This document shows positions 25,307 to 33,580 of a stretch of DNA of 64,000 nucleotides, in pieces; within the stretch, counting starts at the first letter, position 1, and every line of letters starts with the position of its first letter. The stretch spans positions 1-64,000 of the forward strand of contig JBHHYU010000009.1 of assembly GCA_046757725.1 (NCBI GenBank), given 5' to 3'. The position numbers were made by a program, and so were the translations under genes. This DNA comes from JBHHYU01 sp046757725 (lineage in GTDB: Bacteria; Desulfobacterota; Binatia; UBA9968). The notes under the pieces were generated by a model. That model had not been told where the DNA came from. It did not search any database and saw only the letters and a program-made list of their open reading frames with translations.

Positions 25307-26086
25307 TTATTGAACATCCTGATAGACGCTTTGGGTTACGCCCTCGGTTAACTCGCTCGCCGGGCCATCAAAAAGAATCCGGCCCTGCTTGAGTCCTACA
25401 ATGCGATCCGCATACTCCCGTGTCAAATCCAGGGTATGGAGACTGACCAGTGCTGTGATTTTGTCTTCAAGGCAAACCCGTTTGAGGATATCCAGGATCA
25501 CGCGCGACAGTTTGGGATCCAGATTGGAAACCGGCTCATCGGCCAGGATAATGGCGGGCCTTTGCATCAGTGTCCGGGCAATCGCCACTCTCTGTTGTTC
25601 TCCACCGCTAAGTGTATCTGCCCGTTTATAGGCGTGACTCAGGAGCCCTACCCGTTTAAGGTTCATCAAGGCCCGGGATCTTTCCTCCGAGGAAAAAATT
25701 CTAAGACAACTCCTAAGGCGCGGCTGGTAACCCAATCCGCCCGACAGGACATTCTCAAGGACGGGAAAACGTTTCACTATATTAAACTGCTGAAAAACCA
25801 TACCCACCTTGCGTCGCAGCAGACGTAGCTCACGTCGATCCATCTTGCGGACGTCCACCGGAGAGCCGTCGGACTGTGGCAAAAAAACGGCACGAGGGAT
25901 GAAAATCTCTCCGGAAGTCGGTTCAACAAGGCGGTTGATGCACCGCAGCAGCGTTGATTTTCCTGCCCCACTGAGACCGATAATCCCCAGAAACTCCCCA
26001 GCTTCCACCTCTAAGTTGATACCGTGGAGCACATGGGTAGAGTCTCCGAAAGATTTACGGAGGTCCCGTATCTCCAGAATCGTCAT
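25307..26086 (-). CDS. phnC: PhnC-type ABC transporter ATP-binding protein
   Basis: 259 residues. Walker [12 protein letters not shown] (about 37-47), Q-loop VFQQFN, ABC signature [15 protein letters not shown], Walker [13 protein letters not shown], and the H-loop VSLHTLDLT. Closest in pattern to the phosphonate importer ATPase family. It overlaps the PhnD-like gene by 4 bp (ATGA type), so the two form an operon. Its permease lies downstream at 20912-21850, past the DoxX, small exported and MauG-like genes. Confidence 0.9.
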   Translation of the reverse strand: MTILEIRDLRKSFGDSTHVLHGINLEVEAGEFLGIIGLSGAGKSTLLRCINRLVEPTSGEIFIPRAVFLPQSDGSPVDVRKMDRRELRLLRRKVGMVFQQFNIVKRFPVLENVLSGGLGYQPRLRSCLRIFSSEERSRALMNLKRVGLLSHAYKRADTLSGGEQQRVAIARTLMQRPAIILADEPVSNLDPKLSRVILDILKRVCLEDKITALVSLHTLDLTREYADRIVGLKQGRILFDGPASELTEGVTQSVYQDVQ

Positions 26087-26991
26087 GGCTGCTTCTTTTT
26101 GAGTTCCTCTTTTAGTTCAATCCCGGCGATTTCAAAGGCCTCTCTGATCGAATCGTAATCCCGGTCCGTAGCCGGAACAAATCCGTCGATATGGTAGAGA
26201 TCTCTCAACAGCCGTTGCCCCGAAGGGTCCTGACTGAGATCTAGAAATATTTCCTCGATCCTTATGATCATTTCACCATCCAGATCGGCGCTTACGACAA
26301 GATTATCCGCAGGGATTGGCTCGGAATAGGCAATCGCACGAATCTTTTTCTGCTCCTCAGGATCCTTCAAATACTGTGTCCAGGCCGCATCGGCGCCATT
26401 GGTCATGTTGGCAAAAGTTGCCCCCGCATCCACTTTCTGGTTTAAGACCGCCAGGACCGTGGCGTCATGTCCCCCAGAGTAAATAACCTTCTTAAAATCC
26501 TTGACCGGGTCGATGCCGTTCTCCTTAAACATCTTTCGGGGGAAGATATGACCTGAAGTCGAAAGAGGATCGCCGAAGGCAAAGGTCTTATTACGCAGAT
26601 CAGCCAGCGTCTTGATCCCGCTATCGGCCCGGGTGATGATTGCCGCATAATAATAAGGCGATCCTCTGCGCTGGGATTTTAAGATCACCTTGACATTGGC
26701 TTCACTCTTGGCCAGGACATAGGAGGCAGGGCTCAGAAAAGCCATGTCGAGCTTATGGGCGCGGAGCGCTTCAACCACACCGGTATAGTCCGTAGCGACA
26801 AAAGACTGAATCTCCGTGGCGAGTTTTTTTTGCAGGATCTCCACGATGGGTTGCGCGTTTTGTGACACCTGTTGAACATTCTCAGAAGGCACAAAACCGA
26901 CGCGGAGGGCCGGGCGCCGTTCCTCAGACCTACCACAGGCAAGAATTCCCAGAAACGCTAGAAGACTCAGCCGCAACCAGCATTTTACCAT
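26083..26991 (-). CDS. phnD: PhnD/PtxB-type phosphate-, phosphite- or phosphonate-family substrate-binding lipoprotein
   Basis: 302 residues. Signal peptide with lipobox LGILAC (Cys19), so probably a lipoprotein facing the periplasm. The binding-protein fold is shown by LRVGFVPSENVQ, the MAFLSPASYVLA segment and KTFAFGDPLSTSGHIFPRKMF, which is the ligand loop typical of PhnD/PtxB. It is the first gene of the phnD-phnC pair. The ligand cannot be read from sequence; the neighbouring diheme enzyme argues for care before assuming phosphonate. Confidence 0.87.
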   Translation of the reverse strand: MVKCWLRLSLLAFLGILACGRSEERRPALRVGFVPSENVQQVSQNAQPIVEILQKKLATEIQSFVATDYTGVVEALRAHKLDMAFLSPASYVLAKSEANVKVILKSQRRGSPYYYAAIITRADSGIKTLADLRNKTFAFGDPLSTSGHIFPRKMFKENGIDPVKDFKKVIYSGGHDATVLAVLNQKVDAGATFANMTNGADAAWTQYLKDPEEQKKIRAIAYSEPIPADNLVVSADLDGEMIIRIEEIFLDLSQDPSGQRLLRDLYHIDGFVPATDRDYDSIREAFEIAGIELKEELKKKQP

Positions 26992-27057
26992 CTCAGGTCC
27001 TAGCGTGTGGAGCCTTGGGGCAAAGGTAGCGGAGAAATGATAAAACTTCCCGCCTTG

Positions 27058-27912
27058 TCAACGATCCTTGATTTCTTGGAGAAGCTGCTGCGCCTTCTCT
27101 TTGTGCCGGAAATCATCGGAGAATTGGATAGGAAGCTGCTCCACGGTCTTGAGGTGTTTACGGGCTATCCGCCATTCATGCATAGCCATATAGGTTCGTG
27201 CGATTTCTAAATGGCTTGCAATTATAGCGGGGTGCAGGGATAGAGATTTCTTTAGATATTCGACCGATTTCTTCAGGGTACCTTTAGGCACCGAGCGCCA
27301 TAAAACAACAGAGGCCAAAAATCGGCTCGCCTTTCCGATCTCCGCCATCTTTCTCTGCCAAACCCCATAAATATGATAGGCGAAGCCGTTTTGAGGGTCT
27401 AGAGCAATGGACTTTTCCACTTCCTGTCGGATCTCTCGAGAAAGATCGATCTGTTTTGGGACGGTAGACAATACGGCGATCTTTCCGAGCGAAGCAGCTA
27501 TATAAAAATGACCCCAGGTTCCTTTGGGATTAGCTTTGACCGCCTTTCGCGCATACTGCTCGGCGATGTGGTATTGGCGGAGTCTTTTTTTCTCCCAATC
27601 CGGTGTCGTCTCTGGAATATTATCACCAAAATCGATATACACACGGGCAACCTTGGATAACGCTTCATAATTTCGGGGATCCAGTTCAAGGACTCTGGTT
27701 AGCAGTTTGAGGGCTTCCGGCGAGTCGAACCGGGCATAAATGGCATCCGCCTTATCCAGCAACTGAGATACCTCTGAACCGTCCTTCTCACAATGCGGAC
27801 ATTGCACCCGCCCAGACCCACGTTGATCCGCACGCGAGAAACCTCCGACGTAACCAATAACAGATAGAAAAACCGCAAGATTCAAAGCTACAAGTCGCTG
27901 TCTCAGCGCCAT
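27058..27912 (-). CDS. Exported TPR-like protein
   Basis: 284 residues from ATG 27912, with AAGGTGA 8 nt upstream overlapping the end of the thioesterase gene; a GTG at 27924 is possible. One N-terminal hydrophobic segment acts as signal or anchor, then a CPHCEKDG knuckle, then helical repeats of TPR type across about residues 50-280 (NYEALSKVARVYIDFG, AEQYARKAVKANPKGTWGHFY, SVEYLKKSLSLHP). The layout resembles the RMD/TRAP T-component-like helical proteins. The partner is unknown. It is coupled to the thioesterase gene. Confidence 0.75.
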   Translation of the reverse strand: MALRQRLVALNLAVFLSVIGYVGGFSRADQRGSGRVQCPHCEKDGSEVSQLLDKADAIYARFDSPEALKLLTRVLELDPRNYEALSKVARVYIDFGDNIPETTPDWEKKRLRQYHIAEQYARKAVKANPKGTWGHFYIAASLGKIAVLSTVPKQIDLSREIRQEVEKSIALDPQNGFAYHIYGVWQRKMAEIGKASRFLASVVLWRSVPKGTLKKSVEYLKKSLSLHPAIIASHLEIARTYMAMHEWRIARKHLKTVEQLPIQFSDDFRHKEKAQQLLQEIKDR

Positions 27913-27920
27913 ATCTTGCG

Positions 27921-28289
27921 TCACCTTATCGCCGTTGCTTTTCCCTTTTCGTTGATCGCTACATAGACCACGGCTGCCTCCGTCACTTTTACTCGCTTCC
28001 CCGGCTCCCTGAACCGCTCTGCTTCAACTTCGACTCGTACGGTGAGAGAACTTCTCCCTTCCCGCAGCACGCTTGTATAAAAACTTACAATATCGCCTAC
28101 ATAAACAGGGGCAATGAACTCTACTTCGCGCATGGCCCTGGTAACGAAATGACCCAGTGCATGCCGGTGCGCAGCAATGCCACCGGCCAAATCTATATGA
28201 CTGAGAATCACGCCTCCAAAGATGGTTCCCCGGGCATTGGTGTCTCTAGGGAGCATGGTTACCCTAATCGTCGGCTCGCTAGCACCCAT
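27921..28289 (-). CDS. Hotdog-fold acyl-CoA thioesterase (YciA-like)
   Basis: 122 residues. The hotdog signature is visible as [27 protein letters not shown] (about 18-44), with Asp/His near the active site, and [27 protein letters not shown]. The family hydrolyses acyl-CoA thioesters in the cytosol. It is the first gene of a two-gene unit with the TPR protein. Confidence 0.87.
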   Translation of the reverse strand: MGASEPTIRVTMLPRDTNARGTIFGGVILSHIDLAGGIAAHRHALGHFVTRAMREVEFIAPVYVGDIVSFYTSVLREGRSSLTVRVEVEAERFREPGKRVKVTEAAVVYVAINEKGKATAIR

Positions 28290-28719
28290 GCTATACTTTT
28301 CCCCCTTGATTGCCTTCTGCCAGTCGATGCTTCCAACCGCAGCACAAAAAAACCCGCGTCACGAAAAGCAGAGCAGCAACCGGCAGTGACCATCCACTGG
28401 CCGCCACAAAATCACGGGACCAAAAAAAGCAAGCGATCCGATCTGGTTCGCTCAAGAACTAGGTCCAACAGCCCCATACACCCACCAGGCGCATAAGGGG
28501 CGATAGAGGCGAGATCTTTCCCCTCTCAATTATTTTACCGTATCCTGCGGGTAGATGCTACTGCCAAAGGCAATGGTTGGAACTCTCTCCAGAACTCGAC
28601 AAATTACTCAAGTCAATGCCCCCCCTCACGGGATAGAAAGATCGGCTGCAAACTGATTGGAACAGCTGGGAAGAGCCGTTGAATGTGGCAGGGATCACAC
28701 AGGTGTCAAAGTCAAGGAA
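28290..28719. other. Intergenic region between ilvE and the thioesterase gene
   Basis: 430 bp with no gene I can support. On the minus strand, 28345-28425 has a 7-bp hairpin (GG-C-CAGTG / CACTGCC), further partial pairing CCCG/CGGG, and a run of seven T. An overlapping minus-strand frame with one in-frame TGA also runs here. Both are discussed as weak leads. Confidence 0.4.
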
Positions 28720-29637
28720 TCAGAGATAGGTGAGCCATTGCCGATAGGTCTCATCTCTCCCTTTGATGATATTAAAAAAGGTTTGCTGTAGTTCCAAACT
28801 GATAGGACCGGGACATTGAACGCCGATCTTACGGTTGTCTATCTCACGGATAGGCGTCACCTCCGCAGCCGTACCGGTAAAAAAGGCCTCATCCGCGGTG
28901 TACAGCTCATCCCTGGTAAAGCGCTCTTCCTGGGTCTCGTACCCTTTATCACGGGCAATCATCAATATCGAGTCCCGAGTAATTCCCGGCAAAATAGAGG
29001 TAAAAGGCGTGGTCTGAATTCGCCTGTGTCGCACGATAAATATATTTTCTCCGCTCGCCTCGGCAACAAACCCTTCCGTGTCCAACATAACCGCCTCATC
29101 ATATCCCGCCTTCTTAACCTCAGTCTTGGCCAGAACAGAGTTGATGTAGTTTCCGGAAGCCTTGCTCTTTGTCATCATGACGTTAACATGGTGGCGCGTG
29201 TAAGATGATACCTTGGCACGAATTCCGTTTTTAATCCCTTCATCCCCTAGGTAGGCACCCCACGGCCATGCGGCAATGATGACGTGAATCGGGTTATCGG
29301 GCGCATAGAGACCCATCTCTCCCATTCCCACAAAGGCTAACGGGCGGATATAGCACTCTTTTAGCCCATTAACGGTAATGATGTCCAAGATGGCTTGTTT
29401 GATCTGGGCTGGATTATAGGGAAGAGGAAACCCCAAGATCTGGCCTGAATCAAAGAATCTCCGGATATGATCATCGAGTCGGAAGACGGCAGAGCGACCA
29501 TCTTTTAGAGAATAACAACGAATCCCTTCAAAGTACCCGGTTCCATAATGGAGGCCATGAGTCAAAACATGTACGTTAGCCTTCTCCCAAGGAACCATCT
29601 CATTATCCAGCCAAATTTTTTTGCTCTTCAATGACAT
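28720..29637 (-). CDS. ilvE: Branched-chain amino acid aminotransferase
   Basis: 305 residues, class IV PLP enzyme. Substrate and cofactor motifs: HVLTHGLHYGTGYFEGIRCY at the N-terminus, the PLP Lys in TKSKASGNYINSVLAKTE, and EASGENIFIVR; a TPIREIDNRKIG segment lies near the C-terminus. It transfers the amino group between glutamate and branched-chain 2-oxo acids, the last step of Ile, Val and Leu synthesis. It stands alone on the minus strand. Confidence 0.95.
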   Translation of the reverse strand: MSLKSKKIWLDNEMVPWEKANVHVLTHGLHYGTGYFEGIRCYSLKDGRSAVFRLDDHIRRFFDSGQILGFPLPYNPAQIKQAILDIITVNGLKECYIRPLAFVGMGEMGLYAPDNPIHVIIAAWPWGAYLGDEGIKNGIRAKVSSYTRHHVNVMMTKSKASGNYINSVLAKTEVKKAGYDEAVMLDTEGFVAEASGENIFIVRHRRIQTTPFTSILPGITRDSILMIARDKGYETQEERFTRDELYTADEAFFTGTAAEVTPIREIDNRKIGVQCPGPISLELQQTFFNIIKGRDETYRQWLTYL

Positions 29638-29721
29638 CGCCTATCCTTGATCACAAAACTCCACAGGCGCCACCCTGTTTGTATTGTATGTCCCACGGAT
29701 GCCTCCATCAAGCAAGGGGTT

Positions 29722-29755
29722 AAAAAAAAGGCCACCACGTCACACGTGGTGGCCT
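29722..29755 (-). terminator. Intrinsic terminator of the HU gene
   Basis: A perfect 12-bp stem, AGGCCACCACGT (29729-29740) with ACGTGGTGGCCT (29744-29755), and a 3-base loop. On the minus strand it is followed by eight T (29722-29729). It lies 20 bp after the HU stop codon. Confidence 0.95.
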
Positions 29756-29775
29756 CAACAACATCAGTTCCCTGT

Positions 29776-30045
29776 CTATAACCCCTTTTTCAAGCCAGGC
29801 GCTGGTTTGAACCCCACGGTTCGACTCGCCCTGATATGAATCACGGCACCCGTCTGAGGATTTCTTCCCTTTCTCGCTTTTCGCGAGCGCACTGAAAAAG
29901 TGCCGAAGCCCGGTACCTGCAGCCGTTTCTCTCTCTTGATCGCCCGGGCCACATTTTCAAAAGCCGCATCCAGAGCATTTCCTGCTGCTCTCTTAGTGAT
30001 CTTTGCCTTCTTCGCAACAGCGTTGATGAGATCACCCTTCGTCAT
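29776..30045 (-). CDS. hup: HU-family nucleoid DNA-binding protein
   Basis: 89 residues, normal length for HU. MTKGDLINAVAKKAKITKRAAGNALDAAFENVARAI at the N-terminus, then GFGTFSVRSRKARKGRNPQTG with the DNA-binding arm, and a C-terminal FKPAPGLKKGL. It binds and bends DNA as a dimer. A very strong GGAGGGAGGTG ribosome site precedes the ATG; a promoter and a terminator bracket it as a single-gene unit. Confidence 0.96.
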   Translation of the reverse strand: MTKGDLINAVAKKAKITKRAAGNALDAAFENVARAIKREKRLQVPGFGTFSVRSRKARKGRNPQTGAVIHIRASRTVGFKPAPGLKKGL

Positions 30046-30145
30046 AGTCTTTCACCTCCCTCCAGTTAATAAATTTTGCTGATTGTAAATGTTTCTACCT
30101 CCACTGCCACGAGAGCCAACCTTTATTTCTAGGGACGAACGTGGG

Positions 30146-30176
30146 GTATAATTCCGAATTCAGAAGGAAATGTCAA
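30146..30176 (-). promoter_or_regulatory. Sigma-70-type promoter for the HU gene
   Basis: On the minus strand TTGACA (30171-30176) is followed at 18-19 bp by an A-T-T-A-T-A-C block (30146-30152). This gives a leader of about 95 nt before the HU start. The spacer is slightly long; the -35 is a perfect consensus. Confidence 0.6.
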
Positions 30177-30280
30177 TAGAAAAATCGCGAGCATGGGAAA
30201 ATATCTAGCTGGATCCCATAGACACCGTTTTGAACCCCGCTTTTCGATGGTAAGGCACGGGGAGAAGCCCTCATCTCAAG

Positions 30281-31219
30281 TCAGCCGTTCGGTGCTAGGA
30301 GCCTTTCCTGGAGCAGACCGTAGCGGATGCCATGGTCGCTTACGATCACCTGCCCTACACCGAAAAAACCCATAACCCGATCAATTAGAAGCGCGCCTGC
30401 AAGAATGACATCGGCCCTCTTCGGCTCCAACCCGGCTATCTCTTTACGCTCAGCTATCGTTTTACCTTTGAAGAGACGGATCTGCCGCTGCACCTCTAGT
30501 CGGCGAAGCCAACATCCATGGACCTCGCGATGAGAATACATTTTCAGCCCTTTCTCCACTGCAGCTAGGGTGGTGAACGTTCCCGCGATGCCCACTATCG
30601 TGGGGGAACGGTAATCCGTTCTCCACTCGGCAATCACTGGTTCCAGCTCGCGATCGATAGCCTTCCTAACTTGGCTGATTTCGCTGTCCCGCACCGGATC
30701 TGAGTGAAGGAAACGCTCCGTCAGTCTAACGGACCCGAGATTAAGGCTTATCGAACGATAGCTACTACCTTCCGTGGCCCAGATCAACTCCGTGCTGCCT
30801 CCCCCCACATCCACTACCAACACCTCCGTTCCCTCCAGGGTAAGCCCTTTCTGAACAGCTAAATAGGAATACGCTGCTTCCTCCTCGCCCGATAGAACGT
30901 GCAGTTCTAAGCCCAGTTCCCGTTTGAGACGATCTTTAAAATCCCCCGCATTCCGGGCGTCCCTGAGAGCGCTGGTTCCAACCGCAATAACTTCATGCAC
31001 GCCTAAATTTTTACATTTAGCAAGGTAACCCCGAATCACTTCGAGGCTTCGCTCTTCGCCACCCATCCCGATCCAATGCGCACGGTCCACGCCCTCTCCG
31101 AGCCGAGTGATCTCCGCTCGATCCTCCAAGACCTGAAAGTTTCCCTCTTCCGCAATCTCAGCTATGAGAAGGAGAATGGTGTTCGTCCCAATATCAATGG
31201 CGGCAAATCGCTTACGGTT
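30281..31219 (-). CDS. Exopolyphosphatase/pppGpp phosphatase (Ppx/GppA family), start codon not canonical
   Basis: About 310 residues. The open frame carries RFAAIDIGTNTILLLIAEI upstream of every available ATG, GTG or TTG; this is the conserved phosphate-1 motif, so the protein must start near 31200-31222. Further motifs: AVGTSALRDARN, LSGEEEAAYSYLAV, VVDVGGGSTELI and GIAGTFTTLAAV, all typical of the ASKHA fold that removes phosphate from polyphosphate or (p)ppGpp. The frame reads AAC-GCC-AAC-CGT where a start is expected, after an AGGAG at 31227-31231, so the exact start is unknown. It follows topA closely. Confidence 0.82.
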   Translation of the reverse strand, partial: NRKRFAAIDIGTNTILLLIAEIAEEGNFQVLEDRAEITRLGEGVDRAHWIGMGGEERSLEVIRGYLAKCKNLGVHEVIAVGTSALRDARNAGDFKDRLKRELGLELHVLSGEEEAAYSYLAVQKGLTLEGTEVLVVDVGGGSTELIWATEGSSYRSISLNLGSVRLTERFLHSDPVRDSEISQVRKAIDRELEPVIAEWRTDYRSPTIVGIAGTFTTLAAVEKGLKMYSHREVHGCWLRRLEVQRQIRLFKGKTIAERKEIAGLEPKRADVILAGALLIDRVMGFFGVGQVIVSDHGIRYGLLQERLLAPNG

Positions 31220-31247
31220 GGCGTTCTCCTGAGCCGGCCTTTTTGTC

Positions 31248-33557
31248 TTACTCGGCGACTTGGGCTTGATAGTGGCACTCCTTCTTGTGACAGCGCCGAA
31301 CTCGTCCGCTTCGTTTGGTCACCTTTTCAACCAAAATCGTCTCCCCGCACTCAGGGCAATGCTCCGCCACAGGACGGTCCCAGGTCGCGAAGTGACAATC
31401 GGGATAACGATCGCAGCCATAAAAGAGCTTGCCACGCCGGGATCTTTTCTCGAGAAGATTGCCCTGCTTACAATCAGGACAGCAAATCCCGAGATCCACA
31501 GGCTTTACTAGAGGCTGGATGTTTTTACATTCGGGGTAGCCGCTGCAACCCAGGAAGCGACCATATTTCCCCCAACGTACCAGCATGGGGCGGCCACACT
31601 GCGCGCAGGTCTCCTCAACCTCAGCCTCCTCAACTACTTCCAGCTGACCTTCCGCGCCCCGAGTAAAGTTCTTTGTGTTCTTACACTCGGGATACTGCGG
31701 GCACGCAAGAAACTCCCCGTTTCGCCCCCACTTGATGACCATCATGGCACCACATTTTTCACAGGCAATCTCCGTAGGCGTTTCCTCTCTTTTTACATCC
31801 CGCATCTCGGATTGAGCCCGCTTGAGATCTCGGGAAAAGGAAGAGTAGAAGTGCTTCATCACTTTAAGCCAATCTTCTTTCCCCTCTTCTATCCTGTCCA
31901 GGAGTTCTTCCATGCCTGCCGTAAACTTCACATTGAGAATGTCAGGAAAGCTATCCACCAGGAGATCGGTGACCAAAAATCCCAACTCCGTTGGCGCCAG
32001 CGATCGCCGCTCGTCCAAGACCACATATTCTTTGTCCAGGACATTGGAAACAATACCCGCATAGGTCGACGGCCGACCTATCCCCTTCTCGTCCAGCTCT
32101 TTAATGAGCGAGGCCTGGGTGTACCGTGGCGCAGGCTGTGTAAAATGCTGACGCGGATCCAGAGACAAAACCTGAAGGGTATCGCCGGACTCCAGGTTCG
32201 GCAGCATGTCGTTTCCCTCCTCCTCGGCTTTATCTCGTTCCTCTCCCTCGGTCCTCTCAACTTTCTCATCTCGGCCTTCAGTGTACACTTTTATAAACCC
32301 ATCGAACTTGAGTTGCTGACCTGTGGCACGGAAAAGCGCTTCCGCAACCGGAATCTCAAAAGCCGTCTGGTCATATAGGGCAGGAACCATCTGGCTCGCC
32401 ACAAAACGGGACCAGATGAGAGAGTAGAGGGCAAACGCATCGCGACGCAAATATCTTCGCACCCGCTCCGGCGTAAACTCCATGGAGCTCGGCCGAATAG
32501 CCTCATGTGCATCTTGGGCTCCCTTCTTGGAACGATAGGTTACCGGCTTGTGCGGTAAATATTCTTTCCCGTATTGCCCTTTGATCAACTCCCTTACCTC
32601 AGTCAGGGCATCTCCGGAAACACGGGTTGAATCCGTACGCATGTAAGTAATCAACCCCACAGAGCCCTCAGGCCCCAGATCGACGCCTTCATAGAGGCGC
32701 TGAGCGATCTGCATCGTCCGTTTGGGTTGAAAGCCTAATTTTTGCGCCGCCTCCTGCTGCAGCTTACTGGTCACGAACGGCGGCGTCGGGTAGCGACGTC
32801 GTTCCTTCTTCTCCACCTGACTGATGACCCAAGGAACTCCGTCTAGAGACTGGCTGATCTCCCGGATCTCCGCCTCGCTACCGATGCGAAATTTTCTGTT
32901 GTCAAGCTTTTGCCCTCGCCACTGCACCAGGCGAGCTGCAAACGAAGAACCGATCTTCCCTTGTAGCAAGGCCGTCAGAGACCAGTATTCCTCGGCAACA
33001 AATGCACGAATTTGTCGTTCTCTCTCACAGACCAAGCGCACCGCCACGGACTGTACCCGGCCGGCACTTAAGCCCCGTCTGACTTTATTCCAAAGAAGAG
33101 GACTAATCTGATAGCCTACCAAACGATCCAGGATGCGACGGGCCATCTGGGCATTAAACCGCTTTCGGTCGAGCTGATGCGGATGCGCAATCGCATCTTG
33201 GATGGCGCGACGTGTGATTTCGTTGATCAGCACACGGTGGACCTCGTGGCCATCTTGTCTTATCTGATCGGCAATATGCCAGGCGATCGCCTCACCTTCA
33301 CGGTCAGGATCCGAGGCAAGATAGATCTTATCCTTGCCTTTGGCCGCACGTTTGAGTGCATCCACGATCTTCTTTTTTCCTTGAATGACACGAAAGTCCG
33401 GGGTAAATCCCTTCTTGACGTCCACTCCCAACTTGCTTTTGGGTAGATCCACCACGTGACCTACCGAGGCCTCGACTTGAAACTCGCGCCCCAGGTATCT
33501 CCCTATGGTTTTGGCCTTGGCCGGAGACTCAACGATAATTAGATTTTTTGCTGCCAT
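31248..33557 (-). CDS. topA: DNA topoisomerase I
   Basis: 769 residues. Toprim domain at the N-terminus (NLIIVESPAKAKTIGRYLG; DPDREGEAIAWHIA). The active-site Tyr lies in GLITYMRTDSTRVS (about residue 304). There are four C-terminal zinc-ribbon C4 units, each C-x2-3-C...C-x3-5-C, starting with CEKCGAMMVIKWGRNGEF and ending with CPECGETILVEKV...C. It relaxes negative supercoils. It sits between dprA (upstream, 23 bp) and the ppx/gppA gene in one minus-strand run, as in many bacteria. Confidence 0.97.
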   Translation of the reverse strand: MAAKNLIIVESPAKAKTIGRYLGREFQVEASVGHVVDLPKSKLGVDVKKGFTPDFRVIQGKKKIVDALKRAAKGKDKIYLASDPDREGEAIAWHIADQIRQDGHEVHRVLINEITRRAIQDAIAHPHQLDRKRFNAQMARRILDRLVGYQISPLLWNKVRRGLSAGRVQSVAVRLVCERERQIRAFVAEEYWSLTALLQGKIGSSFAARLVQWRGQKLDNRKFRIGSEAEIREISQSLDGVPWVISQVEKKERRRYPTPPFVTSKLQQEAAQKLGFQPKRTMQIAQRLYEGVDLGPEGSVGLITYMRTDSTRVSGDALTEVRELIKGQYGKEYLPHKPVTYRSKKGAQDAHEAIRPSSMEFTPERVRRYLRRDAFALYSLIWSRFVASQMVPALYDQTAFEIPVAEALFRATGQQLKFDGFIKVYTEGRDEKVERTEGEERDKAEEEGNDMLPNLESGDTLQVLSLDPRQHFTQPAPRYTQASLIKELDEKGIGRPSTYAGIVSNVLDKEYVVLDERRSLAPTELGFLVTDLLVDSFPDILNVKFTAGMEELLDRIEEGKEDWLKVMKHFYSSFSRDLKRAQSEMRDVKREETPTEIACEKCGAMMVIKWGRNGEFLACPQYPECKNTKNFTRGAEGQLEVVEEAEVEETCAQCGRPMLVRWGKYGRFLGCSGYPECKNIQPLVKPVDLGICCPDCKQGNLLEKRSRRGKLFYGCDRYPDCHFATWDRPVAEHCPECGETILVEKVTKRSGRVRRCHKKECHYQAQVAE

Positions 33558-33580
33558 AAGTATAATTCATTTCACAGATA

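Noticed and set aside
25307..26991. Calling the transporter a true phosphonate importer
   Set aside because: The family label is kept, but no carbon-phosphorus lyase, phosphonatase or phosphite dehydrogenase gene is in the window, so the substrate was left open.
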